This document shows, one piece after another, positions 6,347 through 16,466 of a stretch of DNA of 51,423 nt. How positions within the stretch are numbered: the stretch's first letter is position 1; each line of letters begins with the position of its first letter. The translations under genes and the position numbers were made by a program. The notes under the pieces were generated by a model. That model was not told the origin of the DNA. It ran no database searches and saw only the letters and a program-made list of their open reading frames with translations. This DNA is from Cytophagales bacterium (GTDB lineage Bacteria > Bacteroidota > Bacteroidia > Cytophagales > Spirosomataceae): positions 1 through 51,423 of the forward strand of contig JAAFKE010000025.1 of assembly GCA_013298215.1 (NCBI GenBank), read 5' to 3'.

Positions 6347-8875
6347 TTACAGACTTTTTAATAACATTTCGAGGCTCTCTAAATCGCCGATGAGCACATC
6401 TCGGGCTTTGCTGCCCGTAAAAGCTCCCACCACGCCAGCCGCCTCGAGCTGGTCCATGATGCGCCCCGAGCGGTTGTAGCCCAGTTTCATGCGCCGCTGA
6501 ATAAGCGAGGTGCTGCCCTGCTGGTGCAACACGATGAGCCTGGCGGCCTCGTCGAACATGGCATCGCGGTGGGCCAAGTCCACGTCTCCACGCTCTTCGC
6601 CGCCTTCGTCGCCCTCAAATTCGGGCAAAAAATACGCCGAGTCGTAGCCGTGTTGTTCGCCCACAAACTCGCAGATGTCCTCCACCTCGGGCGTGTCCAC
6701 GAAGGGGCATTGCAGCCTTATCATGTCCGAACCTGTCGAAAGCAACATATCGCCCATGCCAACCAATTGTTCGGCACCGCCCGCATCCAAAATGGTACGA
6801 GAGTCGATTTTCGATGTCACCTTAAACGACAACCGAGCGGGGAAGTTGGCCTTAATCAGTCCCGTGATTACATTGACCGACGGCCGCTGAGTGGCCACCA
6901 CCAAGTGGATTCCGATGGCGCGGGCCAACTGAGCCAAGCGGGCAATGGGCTGCTCGACCTCCTTTCCAGCGGTCATCATTAAGTCGGCCAACTCGTCGAT
7001 AACAAGTACGATATACGGCAAAAAACGGTGTCCTTTTTCGGGATTCAGTCTCCGCTTTACAAATTTTTCGTTGTATTCTTTGATATTTCGGCAGCCCGCG
7101 TCTTGCAGCAGTTTGTAGCGGTTGTCCATTTCGATACACAACGAGTTGAGGGTATTTACCACCTTTTTGGTATCGGTTATAATGGATTCGTCGGAGTTGG
7201 GGAGTTTGGCCAAAAAGTGCCGTTCCAACTTATTGTAGAGCGTAAGCTCCACTTTTTTGGGATCGACCAGTATTAATTTAAGCTGAGAGGGGTGTTTTCG
7301 GTACAGGAGCGAAGTGAGCAAAATGTTGATACCCACTGACTTACCCTGCCCCGTTGCCCCCGCCATGAGCAAGTGGGGCATTTTGGCGAGGTCGGCCACG
7401 TATATTTCGTTCGAGATCGTTTTGCCCAACACAATGGGTAGCTCGTAGTTTGCCTTCTGAAATTTCTCGCTCGTCAGCACCGACCGCGCCGACACCATCT
7501 CGCGGTTTTTGTTGGGTACTTCAATTCCGATTGTGCCTTTGCCAGGCATGGGCGCAATAATTCGGATGCCCAGCGCGGCCAGGTTGAGGGCAATGTCGTC
7601 TTCTAAGTTTTTGATTTTGGAGATGCGCACCCCAGCATCGGGAATAATCTCGTAGAGCGTTACGGTTGGCCCAATGGTGGCTTTGATACTGGCTATTCCG
7701 ATTCCGTAGTTGCCGAGTGTCTCCACAATTTTGTCTTTGTTGAGTTCCAGATCGAGCGGCGACATTTTTTCCTGCGATTTCTCGGGGTAGTCAATCAGCA
7801 GCCCGATGGTGGGCATCTGGTACTTGGGCAGGTCGAGCATGGGGTCGTACAGGCCGTGCTCGCTCACCAAATCGTTGGCGTTGGTTTCTTTTTCGTAGAA
7901 TGTAGGTTCGGCCAAGATAGGCTCCTCGGGCACCACGGGTTCGGGGGTTTCGATGGTGAGCGTAAGTTTGCCAGGTTCTTTGGTAGGGTTGGTTTTGGGT
8001 GTGCCGTTTAGCGAGTTATTTTTTGGGGTCAGTACGGGGGCTTCTTCTATTAAGTCTTCGTGTAAATCAATGTCGAGTTGGTCTTTGTCGGCCACCTCGT
8101 TTTTTTCGTATTCCTTAAATTCCCGTTTTGGGGTAAATGTTTGCGCGTCGCCAAATAAGTCTACCTCTTGGTCGTCGCTGTGCTGGGCGGGGTGCGAGCG
8201 GGAGGCTTCTATCCACCCAAAAACGCGGTCGAACGAGCGAACGTTGTGGTAATAAACCAAAAACAAGAACCAAACGAACAAAATCAAAAATAAGCACCCG
8301 ATGCCCAGTTTTGGGTTTAAGATGGCGTTTACCTCGTACCCCAAACCACCGCTCAAATGGCTCAATTGTAGCTCCGAGCCAGTAGAAATTACAAAATATC
8401 CGAGCAACACGCTAAACCAACACACGTAAAACAGCACCCCTTTTGTGAGCCGGGCCAGCGGAAAAAACTCCTTACCAAACGTGATTTTGATACCCGCCAA
8501 AAGCAGAATGAATGGCAAAGCCAGCGCGGCCAAGCCAAACCACCTGAAAATGAAATAGTGCGCCACCACCGCCCCAACAATACCGAGCGGGTTTTGGGTT
8601 TCGTTGGCGTAGCGTTGGTAGGGGGTGTTGAGCGGCGTGTCGTTGTGGGCCACACTCTGGTCGGCCACCCCCGTGAACGCGTAGGAGGCAAAGGCAATGA
8701 GCATACAGACCGACAAAATGATCGTTAGCACGCCCACGGCCAGTTCTAAGCGGTCGTCGAAGAGCCGCTTGGTGTCTATATTAAACGCAAAGGGTTTGTT
8801 GCCGCCCGTTTGGGGCTTAGAGTTGTCTCTGCGGGGTTGTTGTTGGGCTTGTTTGGGAACGACAATTTTGGCCAT
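6347..8875 (-). CDS. ftsK: DNA translocase FtsK
   Basis: An 842-residue septal DNA pump for chromosome dimer resolution and segregation. The N-terminal ~200 residues hold four or so membrane helices. A low-complexity acidic/proline linker follows (about 230-340), then the RecA-like motor with Walker A GATGQGKS near residue 505 and Walker B YIVLVIDELADLM near 635. The C-terminal ~65 residues form the winged-helix gamma domain (LIQRRMKLGYNRSGRIMDQL), which reads KOPS-like sites. Length is normal for a short-linker FtsK. Starts 70 bp after pyrD in the same direction. Confidence 0.97.
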   Translation of the reverse strand: MAKIVVPKQAQQQPRRDNSKPQTGGNKPFAFNIDTKRLFDDRLELAVGVLTIILSVCMLIAFASYAFTGVADQSVAHNDTPLNTPYQRYANETQNPLGIVGAVVAHYFIFRWFGLAALALPFILLLAGIKITFGKEFFPLARLTKGVLFYVCWFSVLLGYFVISTGSELQLSHLSGGLGYEVNAILNPKLGIGCLFLILFVWFLFLVYYHNVRSFDRVFGWIEASRSHPAQHSDDQEVDLFGDAQTFTPKREFKEYEKNEVADKDQLDIDLHEDLIEEAPVLTPKNNSLNGTPKTNPTKEPGKLTLTIETPEPVVPEEPILAEPTFYEKETNANDLVSEHGLYDPMLDLPKYQMPTIGLLIDYPEKSQEKMSPLDLELNKDKIVETLGNYGIGIASIKATIGPTVTLYEIIPDAGVRISKIKNLEDDIALNLAALGIRIIAPMPGKGTIGIEVPNKNREMVSARSVLTSEKFQKANYELPIVLGKTISNEIYVADLAKMPHLLMAGATGQGKSVGINILLTSLLYRKHPSQLKLILVDPKKVELTLYNKLERHFLAKLPNSDESIITDTKKVVNTLNSLCIEMDNRYKLLQDAGCRNIKEYNEKFVKRRLNPEKGHRFLPYIVLVIDELADLMMTAGKEVEQPIARLAQLARAIGIHLVVATQRPSVNVITGLIKANFPARLSFKVTSKIDSRTILDAGGAEQLVGMGDMLLSTGSDMIRLQCPFVDTPEVEDICEFVGEQHGYDSAYFLPEFEGDEGGEERGDVDLAHRDAMFDEAARLIVLHQQGSTSLIQRRMKLGYNRSGRIMDQLEAAGVVGAFTGSKARDVLIGDLESLEMLLKSL

Positions 8876-8945
8876 AACTCGGGAGGTCGGGTTAGAAACT
8901 TAACAGATGGCTGAACAATAAATGACAAAGAAAAGACGTAATATT

Positions 8946-9980
8946 TTATTTTTTTGAGCGAAGTCCGCGCACAATTCTTTTTACAATACCTGGGCCTTCG
9001 TAAATAAAGCCCGTGTATATCTGAACCAAACTTGCACCAGCCTGCATTTTTTCGAGGGCATCGCTCGGCGACGAAACACCACCAACGCCAATGACCGGAA
9101 ACGCTCCGTTGGACTTCTGGCAAAGGTAACGAATTACTTCGGTCGAACGATACGCCAACGGCTTTCCGCTCAGGCCACCCGCCCCGATCTGCGTGAGCTG
9201 TTCGGCCCCAGTGCGTAGTCCGTTGCGGTTTATGGTGGTATTGGTGGCAATAACGCCCGCAATGCGGGTGCTTTGCACAATCTCCACGATGTCGTCTAAT
9301 TGGCTGTTGGTGAGGTCGGGCGCAATTTTTAGCAGGATCGGCTTGGCTTTTCGGGTGGGTTGGCCTTCGTTTTCGCGTTGCAGTGTTCCTAAAATATGGA
9401 TAAGTGGCTCTTTTTCTTGTAAATCGCGCAGGCCAGGGGTATTGGGAGAACTCACATTGACCACGAAATAATCAACCACCTCGAACAGTTCACGAAAGCA
9501 AATGAGGTAATCGTCCAGGGCATTCTCATTGGGTGTGTCTTTGTTTTTGCCAATATTGCCACCCACCACAATCGTAGATTTGCGTTCGCGGAGGCGTTGG
9601 GCGGCGGCTTTTACGCCCAAATTATTGAAACCCATGCGGTTTACGAGGGCTTCGTCGGGCTTCAATCTAAACAACCTGGGCAGCGGGTTTCCCGTTTGCG
9701 GCCTGGGGGTCACAGTGCCTATTTCCACAAAACCGAAACCTATGTGCGCGAAGGCATCGACCATCTCGGCGTTTTTGTCGAAACCCGCCGCCAATCCGAC
9801 GGCGTTTTTGAAGCGCAGTCCAAATAAATCGACGGGAGTGGTTTTTTCGTCAAAAAACAGTTCGGCAAGCGCCCCTGACCCAGGAATTTTAAAGAAAAAC
9901 TGGATCATGCCGCAAACCCAGTGGTGAACCCGCTCGGCATCGAAACGAAACAAAAAAGGAAGTAATACGCTTTTATACAT
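8946..9980 (-). CDS. pyrD: Dihydroorotate dehydrogenase (quinone), class 2
   Basis: Fourth step of pyrimidine synthesis: oxidises dihydroorotate to orotate and passes electrons to the quinone pool. The 344-residue product has the short N-terminal membrane-associating helix region (residues 1-40) typical of class 2, the FMN barrel signature GLAAGFDKN, the catalytic loop [14 protein letters not shown] with the serine base, and the C-terminal FMN phosphate motif GVGGV...[23 protein letters not shown]. It follows the PAP2-like gene by 12 bp and is probably co-transcribed with it and ftsK. Confidence 0.96.
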   Translation of the reverse strand: MYKSVLLPFLFRFDAERVHHWVCGMIQFFFKIPGSGALAELFFDEKTTPVDLFGLRFKNAVGLAAGFDKNAEMVDAFAHIGFGFVEIGTVTPRPQTGNPLPRLFRLKPDEALVNRMGFNNLGVKAAAQRLRERKSTIVVGGNIGKNKDTPNENALDDYLICFRELFEVVDYFVVNVSSPNTPGLRDLQEKEPLIHILGTLQRENEGQPTRKAKPILLKIAPDLTNSQLDDIVEIVQSTRIAGVIATNTTINRNGLRTGAEQLTQIGAGGLSGKPLAYRSTEVIRYLCQKSNGAFPVIGVGGVSSPSDALEKMQAGASLVQIYTGFIYEGPGIVKRIVRGLRSKK

Positions 9981-9992
9981 GATCGAAACTGT

Positions 9993-10631
9993 TTAGATAC
10001 CCACGAACACAGTGAGCGCACTCACAAAAATACCGAGTGCAAAGCCGGCGTAAATTTGGGCGGGGGTGTGGGCGTTGAGCTGCAACCTGGCCCCAGCCAA
10101 ATAGCCCGATAAAATCAGCAGTCCGAGCGCTGGATACATCAGTTGCAGGTCGGCGTATTTTATTAACAGTGCCAATGCCGCACCCACCACCCCACCAATG
10201 CCCACGGTGTGGGCGCTGATCTGCCAGCGTAAACTAATGGCAGCCACCGTGGCAATAGACAGTGCAATGCCCCCCAGCGTTGTGCCAATTTCGGGGGCAA
10301 CTTCCGAGAGGCCACCAAATTTATACCGCAGCAAGTAGGCCGCCATTCCGTACACAACCGCCGACCCCGCGTAGGGCAACCGACGGTCGGGCAGGGTTTC
10401 CATTTTTAGACTTTTTACGTAACCCAGCCGATGCAAATAAAAAATGAGCAGTGCGGGTAGTATAAAAGTGAGCAGGGCAATGAGAAACAACAGGTTGAGG
10501 CGCGCAGAGGCACTGAGGCTATCGACGTTGAGGCGGTTGGGAGCCAAAGAAAACAAAATTCCAAATAAAGCAGTGGGCATGAGTAGGGGGTGTAGTGCCA
10601 CCGACAATATTTGGGCTAATCGGATGTTCAA
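9993..10631 (-). CDS. PAP2-like integral membrane protein
   Basis: A 212-residue protein with about six hydrophobic helices. The order of motifs recalls phosphatidic acid phosphatase type 2: a basic stretch followed by P (KMETLPDRRLPY near 75-87), SAH (in QISAHTVG near 138) and a C-terminal R-x5-H-x3-Q (ARLQLNAHTPAQIYAG). The third motif has Gln where the PAP2 catalytic Asp normally sits, so phosphatase activity is doubtful. It is probably the first gene of the minus-strand pyrD-ftsK group. No more precise role can be given. Confidence 0.7.
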   Translation of the reverse strand: MNIRLAQILSVALHPLLMPTALFGILFSLAPNRLNVDSLSASARLNLLFLIALLTFILPALLIFYLHRLGYVKSLKMETLPDRRLPYAGSAVVYGMAAYLLRYKFGGLSEVAPEIGTTLGGIALSIATVAAISLRWQISAHTVGIGGVVGAALALLIKYADLQLMYPALGLLILSGYLAGARLQLNAHTPAQIYAGFALGIFVSALTVFVGI

Positions 10632-10755
10632 GTTGGTGTTTTGTTTGGTTGTTGCTGGTGCAAAAGTAGTGAATATCTATTGGTTTTGACCACTGACGGG
10701 TGCGGTAAAATGCAGCGAGGGGCTAAGAATTTATAAAGTTTAGAATTGTTTTCGG

Positions 10756-10763
10756 TACATTTG
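10756..10763 (+). promoter_or_regulatory. Probable -7 element for the beta-CASP gene
   Basis: TACATTTG matches the Bacteroidota -7 consensus TAnnTTTG and would place the transcript start near 10770, some 12 nt before the ATG at 10782. It therefore argues against the longer frame that opens at 10746. A matching -33 TTG at the usual distance is not seen. Confidence 0.4.
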
Positions 10764-10781
10764 CACTTTAAAATCTACAAT

Positions 10782-12233
10782 ATGAAATTATCTTTTTGGG
10801 GAGCAGCCCAACAAGTAACGGGTAGCATGTACCTGTTAGAATTAGAAGATGGCTACCGAATTTTGATCGATTGCGGAGCCGACATGGAAAGGTCGAAGAC
10901 CAAAGATGCCGACCAAAAAGAACCCGAGCCAAAATTTACGACTGGTTTTTTTCCGTTTGAAGCCTCCAGTATTAACGTGGTTTTACTGACCCACGCCCAC
11001 ATAGACCACTCGGGCAACCTGCCCATGCTCTACCGCGAGGGTTACGAAGGCCAAATACTGGGCACCGAATCTACGGGCGCGCTCACGGCGCTTTTGCTCA
11101 AAGACTCGGCCATGTTGAACCAGAAAAAACTCAACGCCCTCGGAAGCGGCAAACGCCGAAAAAACCCCAAACGCCAGGACGAAAAACTCCGAACTTCTGC
11201 CAAAGACCTCTATTTTGAACGGCAGGTGCAGCAGACGATGGAAAACTACGTGCCGCTGGCGTTCGACCGCAAGTTTAAGATTTCTGACACGGCCTCTATT
11301 ACGCTCATTCCAGCGGGGCATTTGCTGGGGGCGGCTCACATTGTGATGGAGGTGGTTGAGAACGGTGTTAGAAAGTCTATTTGTTTTTCGGGAGACATTG
11401 GCCGTAAAAATTACCCGCTCCTGACCGACCCAATGCCCGTGCCGCAGGTCGATTATTTGGTGTGCGAGAGTACGTATGGCCACCGTTTTCATACCGATAC
11501 CCAAACGCCCGAGGCGGCACTTGCCGACGTAATTCAGCGCACTTGTATCGATATTCCGGGGCGGCTTATTATTCCTACTTTTAGCGTGGGCCGCACGCAA
11601 GCGTTGTTGTATTCGCTCAATAAATTGTATAACGACTTTAACTTTGAGCCCATCAAAGTGTTTTCGGACAGTGCCCTGGGCATGGCCAGCACCAAGGTTT
11701 ACCAGAAATACGTGCGGGTGCTCAACAAAGAGGCCCGCGAGTTTAACGAAGAAAACGAATCGCTTTTTGATTTTCAAAATCTACAATACGTTGAAAGTGA
11801 GCAGGGTAGCCGCATGATCTCGACCCACAGCGAGCCGTGCATTATTATTTCGTCGTCGGGTATGATTTCGGGTGGGCGCGTTGAGCAGCACGTGGCCGCC
11901 AATATTTCTAACCCCTACGCCACCATTCTGATTATTGGCTACTGCGCCGAAGGAACGCTGGGCTGGCGGCTCATGAACGGTAAAAAAACCCTGAGAATTG
12001 GCAAAACCGACGAGCAGGTGCTTTGCAACGTGGAGCGCATTGACGTGTTTAGTGGCCACGCCGACCAAACGGGTTTGCTCGATTTTGTGAAACAGCAAGA
12101 CCCCGCCAAACTCAAACAAATCTTTTTGATCCACGGGGAGGTTGAGGGCATGAACACGTTTAAAGAACTACTCGAAAATCATTCTTACAAAAATATTGAA
12201 CTGCCAGCCAAAGGCCAGGTGTACGACTTGTGA
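10782..12233 (+). CDS. MBL-fold beta-CASP ribonuclease-like protein
   Basis: A 483-residue metallo-beta-lactamase-fold protein of the RNA-processing (CPSF73/beta-CASP) type. Zinc motif HAHIDHSG is at residues 71-78, further ligands are in AGHLLGAAH and the FSGDIG loop, and the beta-CASP cap runs through the middle. The C-terminal metallo part has [20 protein letters not shown] and IHGE. The family acts as RNA endo/5'-exonucleases, though this branch is less studied than RNase J. The frame could start earlier (10746), but homology begins at [15 protein letters not shown], which sets the start. accA follows 19 bp downstream. Confidence 0.9.
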   Translation: MKLSFWGAAQQVTGSMYLLELEDGYRILIDCGADMERSKTKDADQKEPEPKFTTGFFPFEASSINVVLLTHAHIDHSGNLPMLYREGYEGQILGTESTGALTALLLKDSAMLNQKKLNALGSGKRRKNPKRQDEKLRTSAKDLYFERQVQQTMENYVPLAFDRKFKISDTASITLIPAGHLLGAAHIVMEVVENGVRKSICFSGDIGRKNYPLLTDPMPVPQVDYLVCESTYGHRFHTDTQTPEAALADVIQRTCIDIPGRLIIPTFSVGRTQALLYSLNKLYNDFNFEPIKVFSDSALGMASTKVYQKYVRVLNKEAREFNEENESLFDFQNLQYVESEQGSRMISTHSEPCIIISSSGMISGGRVEQHVAANISNPYATILIIGYCAEGTLGWRLMNGKKTLRIGKTDEQVLCNVERIDVFSGHADQTGLLDFVKQQDPAKLKQIFLIHGEVEGMNTFKELLENHSYKNIELPAKGQVYDL

Positions 12234-12252
12234 GAACCCAATAACCCAACCT

Positions 12253-13209
12253 ATGAGAACTTACCTTGATTTTGAAAAACCGATAGCTGACCTCGAAGCC
12301 AAACTCGAGGAGATGAAAAAGCTGGCCGAGCAGAGTAAAATGGACGTTTCGGAGGCAGTGCACAGCCTTCAAAGTCGGATTGAGGGCCTTCGCAAAGAAA
12401 TTTTTTCTAACCTCACGCGTTGGCAGCGCGTACAACTGTCGCGCCACCCCGACCGCCCCTACACGCTCGACTACATTGAGCAAATGTGTGAGCAGTTTAT
12501 TGAACTACACGGCGACCGCACCGTGGCCGACGACAAAGCCATGGTGGGCGGATTTTGTGAAATGGACGGCCAGACGGTTATGATTATCGGCCAGCAAAAA
12601 GGCCGCAACACCAAGCAACGCCAAATGCGGAACTTCGGAATGCCCAACCCCGAGGGCTACCGCAAGGCGTTGAGGATGATGAAATTGGCCGAAAAATTCA
12701 ATAAGCCCATCGTCACGCTCATCGACACGCCCGGGGCGTTCCCAGGGTTGGAGGCCGAAGAGCGCGGCCAGGGCGAGGCCATTGCCCGCAATTTGAAAGA
12801 AATGTTTATGCTCAAAGTGCCCGTTATTTGCATCGTCATCGGCGAGGGCGCGTCGGGCGGTGCGCTCGGAATTGCCATCGGCGACCGCGTTTTGATGCTC
12901 GAAAATACCTGGTACTCGGTTATCTCGCCCGAGTCGTGCTCGTCTATTTTGTGGCGCAGTTGGAACTACAAAGAGCAAGCCGCCGAGGCTCTCCGCCTCA
13001 CGGCCAAAGATATGCTGGGCAACGGCCTGGTAGACGGCATCATCGCAGAACCCCTCGGCGGGGCGCACAACGACTACAAAACCGCCGCCCAAACCGTCAA
13101 GAAAACCATCCTGTCGGCCCTGGCCGAGCTCCAAAAACTAACCCCCGAGGCGCGCATCGACCAACGAATCGAGAAATTTAGCGGCATGGGCGTTTTTGAG
13201 GATCAGTAA
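12253..13209 (+). CDS. accA: Acetyl-CoA carboxylase, carboxyltransferase alpha subunit
   Basis: Transfers the carboxyl group from biotin-carrier protein to acetyl-CoA, giving malonyl-CoA for fatty acid synthesis; works with AccD. The 318 residues include the N-terminal helical region ([19 protein letters not shown]), the crotonase-like core with [15 protein letters not shown], the oxyanion glycines in [16 protein letters not shown] and [12 protein letters not shown], and the C-terminal helical tail. The start is chosen at ATG 12253 because upstream in-frame codons are not family-like. Its stop lies 7 bp from the convergent PspC gene. Confidence 0.97.
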   Translation: MRTYLDFEKPIADLEAKLEEMKKLAEQSKMDVSEAVHSLQSRIEGLRKEIFSNLTRWQRVQLSRHPDRPYTLDYIEQMCEQFIELHGDRTVADDKAMVGGFCEMDGQTVMIIGQQKGRNTKQRQMRNFGMPNPEGYRKALRMMKLAEKFNKPIVTLIDTPGAFPGLEAEERGQGEAIARNLKEMFMLKVPVICIVIGEGASGGALGIAIGDRVLMLENTWYSVISPESCSSILWRSWNYKEQAAEALRLTAKDMLGNGLVDGIIAEPLGGAHNDYKTAAQTVKKTILSALAELQKLTPEARIDQRIEKFSGMGVFEDQ

Positions 13210-13216
13210 ACTGGCT

Positions 13217-15715
13217 CTACTGCGTGCGGCTCACTCGGCTGGCACCACTGGTACTTTGTTCGAGGTTATCGACCTGACCAAAATTGGCGTTGCTCACGCC
13301 CGATGCGCTCACGTTGGCGCGTCCTATCTGCATTTGGGTGGCGTCCAACTTGCACGCGCCCGACAGCCCCACTTTGATGGCATCCGCCGCGCCGATTAGC
13401 TTCACATTGGCCGTCCCCGACACGCTCAGGTTTATGTTTTTTGCCCTCACGTCGAAATAAGACTTAGAAGCCCCCGAAATGCCTATTTTTAAGTCCGCCA
13501 GGTTGTCAAAACCCGTGACCTTGGTGTTGGACACCCCCGACAACTCAATGTTTCTGAGCATCGGCATGGTTATCGTTAGGCCAATACGCTTGTTGTTGTT
13601 GTTGTCGGAAAACGACAAATCACGGTCCTGTTTAATGTTCAAGATGCCGTCCGTGACCTGGGCGCGAATGTTCTGCAACTTTTGGTCGTCGTCGCAGTCC
13701 ACTTCTACTTTATAGGCATTGCCTCTCACAACCGAGATCACGTATGTTCCGCCCAAGTCCAAGCCCGTAAAGTCTTTCACGTCGAACATCTTAGATTTGC
13801 TGCCCCTCTGGTCTGGATCGAAAGCATCGCCGAAGGCATTGTCGAGATTTTGCTGCACATCATCTCCGATGGCCTCCAAATTGCCGCCCCCTTCGTTTGG
13901 GCCGGTTTCGTTTTGTACTTCGTAGGTCACATTGTCGTTTAAGCACACCAAACCCAAGTCTTTTTTAAATACCCAGCGCAGGGTTTTGAACTTTTCGTCA
14001 TTTGCCTCGTAATATTCTAAGTTATAATTGTAGGCCATCTCAGGGTCAAACTCCTGGAAAAAGGCGCGGGTCATGCTAAACGGTTTTTGGTAGGGTACGT
14101 AGAGCGTGAGCTGCAATTTTTGGTTGCGAAACGCCGCTTTTCTATTGAGCGTAAAGTTTTCATCGAACCGCAAAACAGAATCTTTTTGGTTCACGTTATA
14201 CGTTATTTGGCGGGCGTTGGCTTCGGCATCGGCGCGGCTGCGGCCTTGGGCTTCAAAGTGCGACACCAGTTTGAGATTGCCCTGCTCCCAACCTTCTAAG
14301 TCTAAATTGGTGTTCTGGATGAAGTCGTCGCCTGCCTGTTTTTTGTCAAAGATTATGCCGTCGGTCATCGAAAAAACTTCATTCTTTTCGATCTCGCCCG
14401 TGCGCGAAAAATTTCCTAAAAACGACGTGAGCGTGGCGATGAAGACCAACAAAGATACCACCCAAACGCCCAGACCAGTGAGCCACGAGTTGCGGCTAAC
14501 GACCCGACGGTTGGCCACCAACGCAACGCCCAGCATCAACATGGCCAAGAAGGGCAAAGCACCCGACAAAAAGCCAGAGAGTAGGAGCAACGGTGATATT
14601 TCGTGGGCAAAAAAAGCAAACGGCACGGGCCCCATCCGCACAAAAGGCGTGTCGGAGAGCCCCAAGCCCACGCCACCCGCCAGCAAAAATGACCCCAACA
14701 CCACAAAACTAATACCTACCACAAACAACCCCACCAGCACCCGAAGCACCGAGCCAAAGCTGCGAAAAACCCTGCCAAGTACCTCAAAAATGGCAGCAAT
14801 GATCCTGAATGGCAACAGTAAAAGTTTGGTCAGACCGCTCTCAGCGCCCGTTTCGTTGTTTAGGTTTTTTTTCACACTTGTCTCTATGTTCGACAGCGTG
14901 ACTGGTTCGCCCTGCATTTCCATTTTTTGGGTCAGCGTGGTGGCCTTTGGTACGGCTATCCACATCAATAAATACGCAAATATACCCACGCCAAAAATCA
15001 GCACGGCCAGCACAAAAACGATCCTGACTATGGCCACATCGACTTTGAAGTAGGCCGCCAATCCTGCCGCCACGCCACCGATTACTTTGTTATCTTGGTC
15101 GCGGAACAGTTTTTTTGATGTACCCTCCTGCATAAACACCGAACCAGGGAAGGCAATCCACATAATAATATACGTGAGTAGCGTGAATCCTGACAAACTC
15201 ACCCAAAAATTATTGTCCCCCCCCGCGAAAGGGGTGAGGCCAAAAAACGCAAATAAAAAGCCCAGCCGCACAAACGCGCGGTCGGTATTGAAATAGTTTG
15301 CCAAACCCGCCGCCACGCCGCCCAGCACCTTGCGTTGGAGGTCGCGCTCTAATCGGCGTTTTTTTGGTGCTTCGGCCTGCTCATTCGGTTGGGTTGGCGC
15401 GGCGGTGGCCTCGGGGCGCGTTGTGGTGGCTGGCTCGTCGTTTGGTTGCATGGCTTCAAAATCGGCCACAGTGCCCATGGCCGCAATGAGTTCGTCCACG
15501 TCGCCGAGCGAAATACCCTGTTTGGTTTCCGCCTTTTGTTTTTTTACAAACCGTTCCGCAATGCGTGCCTCAATGTCCGACACGATTTCTTGGTTGTCCT
15601 CAAAACCTGCAAAATACTTTTGGATCGCGTTTAGGTAGGCGCGAAGCTGCTCGTAGCCGTCTTCCTCGATGTAAAAAATACTTCCTGCTATGTTGATACT
15701 AATTGTTTTTTTCAT
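13217..15715 (-). CDS. Double PspC-domain membrane protein with C-terminal GIN domain
   Basis: An 832-residue envelope protein. Residues 1-90 form a small N-terminal domain. Two PspC domains follow (about 119-190 and 200-260), each with the motif K-(V/L)-(I/L)-GGVAAGLA-x-YF. Further membrane helices lie in the middle, and a C-terminal head-GIN (DUF2807-like) beta-solenoid with repeated short strands sits at about 630-830. PspC proteins respond to envelope stress in proteobacteria, while Bacteroidota versions commonly pair with a PadR repressor as here. The start is ATG 15715, which overlaps the PadR stop by 4 bp (ATGA). Role in envelope stress is inference. Confidence 0.88.
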   Translation of the reverse strand: MKKTISINIAGSIFYIEEDGYEQLRAYLNAIQKYFAGFEDNQEIVSDIEARIAERFVKKQKAETKQGISLGDVDELIAAMGTVADFEAMQPNDEPATTTRPEATAAPTQPNEQAEAPKKRRLERDLQRKVLGGVAAGLANYFNTDRAFVRLGFLFAFFGLTPFAGGDNNFWVSLSGFTLLTYIIMWIAFPGSVFMQEGTSKKLFRDQDNKVIGGVAAGLAAYFKVDVAIVRIVFVLAVLIFGVGIFAYLLMWIAVPKATTLTQKMEMQGEPVTLSNIETSVKKNLNNETGAESGLTKLLLLPFRIIAAIFEVLGRVFRSFGSVLRVLVGLFVVGISFVVLGSFLLAGGVGLGLSDTPFVRMGPVPFAFFAHEISPLLLLSGFLSGALPFLAMLMLGVALVANRRVVSRNSWLTGLGVWVVSLLVFIATLTSFLGNFSRTGEIEKNEVFSMTDGIIFDKKQAGDDFIQNTNLDLEGWEQGNLKLVSHFEAQGRSRADAEANARQITYNVNQKDSVLRFDENFTLNRKAAFRNQKLQLTLYVPYQKPFSMTRAFFQEFDPEMAYNYNLEYYEANDEKFKTLRWVFKKDLGLVCLNDNVTYEVQNETGPNEGGGNLEAIGDDVQQNLDNAFGDAFDPDQRGSKSKMFDVKDFTGLDLGGTYVISVVRGNAYKVEVDCDDDQKLQNIRAQVTDGILNIKQDRDLSFSDNNNNKRIGLTITMPMLRNIELSGVSNTKVTGFDNLADLKIGISGASKSYFDVRAKNINLSVSGTANVKLIGAADAIKVGLSGACKLDATQMQIGRANVSASGVSNANFGQVDNLEQSTSGASRVSRTQ

Positions 15716-16065
15716 GGCTGAACGCTGTTTGTTTGTGAGGTTTTTAGAATAATGGAGTTTACAGATTCGGAGAGCTCTACCCAGGTGTCTTGTAGGGAGG
15801 TCAGAAACTCCCGCCCCATTGGCGTGAGTATATAGTATTTGCGCGGCGGCCCCGACTGCGACTCGACCCACTTGTAGTCGAGCAACCCCGTATTTTTGAG
15901 GCGCGTTAAGAGCGGGTAAAGCGTGCCTTCAACCACCATAATTTTGGCAAAGGTTAGTTCTTCGAGCATATCGGAGGCGTATACTTCCCCCCGCGATATG
16001 ACGTGCAGGATACAGAACTCTAAAATTCCCTTCCGCATTTGCACTTGTGCGTTTTCAACATTCAT
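15712..16065 (-). CDS. PadR-family transcriptional regulator
   Basis: A 117-residue winged-helix repressor. Residues 8-85 carry the PadR pattern: RKGILEFCILHVIS, then SDMLEEL, EGTLYPLLTRLKNTGLLDYKW and GPPRKYYILTPMGREFL. It overlaps the PspC gene by 4 bp (ATGA), so the pair is surely co-transcribed. Two direct 12-bp repeats overlap the predicted promoter, which points to self-repression relieved by an unknown signal. Confidence 0.95.
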   Translation of the reverse strand: MNVENAQVQMRKGILEFCILHVISRGEVYASDMLEELTFAKIMVVEGTLYPLLTRLKNTGLLDYKWVESQSGPPRKYYILTPMGREFLTSLQDTWVELSESVNSIILKTSQTNSVQP

Positions 16066-16128
16066 GGTATGTTCATTGGTTTGTGTGTTTGTATGAATTT
16101 GTTTTCGTGGCTGTTGGTTTTAATGATG

Positions 16129-16169
16129 CAAAGATATTGAAAGGTACTATGCAATGCAAGGTACTTTGC
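16129..16169 (-). promoter_or_regulatory. PadR-PspC promoter with overlapping operator repeats
   Basis: On the minus strand, TTG (16159-16157) and TATCTTTG (16136-16129) are 20 bp apart, matching the Bacteroidota promoter consensus. Two direct repeats AAGGTACTATGC (16141-16152) and AAGGTACTTTGC (16158-16169) are offset by 17 bp and cover the spacer and the -33 element. This is the expected position for a repressor operator. The transcript would start near 16122, about 57 nt before the padR ATG. Confidence 0.6.
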
Positions 16170-16271
16170 GTTTTTTTTTAAAAAATATTTTTTTCTGTTT
16201 CGGGGAATCATAAACCCTCGGTAGGGTTAAAATAGGGGGGGAGAGAAAAGAAGTAGTTGGTTTGAATATGA

Positions 16272-16324
16272 CCCAAAAACAAAAGTGCCAGCGCGAATAA
16301 CCGCACTGGCACTTTGTTTTTGGG
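16272..16324 (-). terminator. Terminator downstream of tRNA-His
   Basis: A long inverted repeat: the arms AAAGTGCCAGCGCG and CGCACTGGCACTTT pair around a 4-6-nt loop with one G-T mismatch, extended by A-rich and T-rich flanks (CAAAAACA / TGTTTTTG). On the minus strand it follows the tRNA 3' end directly and ends in a T-rich run. The stem is symmetrical enough to work in both directions. Confidence 0.75.
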
Positions 16325-16326
16325 AG

Positions 16327-16401
16327 GGACAGCGATGGGGATCGAACCCACGACCTCCAGAATCACAATCTGGCATTCTAACCGACTGAACTACGCCGTC
16401 C
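16327..16401 (-). tRNA. tRNA-His (anticodon GTG)
   Basis: The minus strand folds as a cloverleaf: anticodon stem CCAGA / TCTGG with loop TTGTGAT, giving anticodon GTG; D-arm GTTC...A14; T-arm GTGGG TTCGATC CCCAT. With T8 and A14 fixed, the molecule has the extra G-1 facing C73, the identity mark of histidine tRNA. The acceptor stem pairs GACGGCG with CGCTGTC (one G-T). CCA is not encoded. Confidence 0.95.
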
Positions 16402-16466
16402 GTATTTGGAGGTGCAAAGGTAGGGTCTAATTTTAAAAAATCAAATATTTAGTCAAAAAATTGATT

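Noticed and set aside
10983-11777. Minus-strand open frame of 264 codons inside the beta-CASP gene
   Set aside because: Antisense shadow. The plus strand has the zinc and beta-CASP motifs.
16327-16401. tRNA-His as an integration site for an island
   Set aside because: No integrase gene and no repeated tRNA 3' end were seen nearby; the neighbours are ordinary chromosomal genes.
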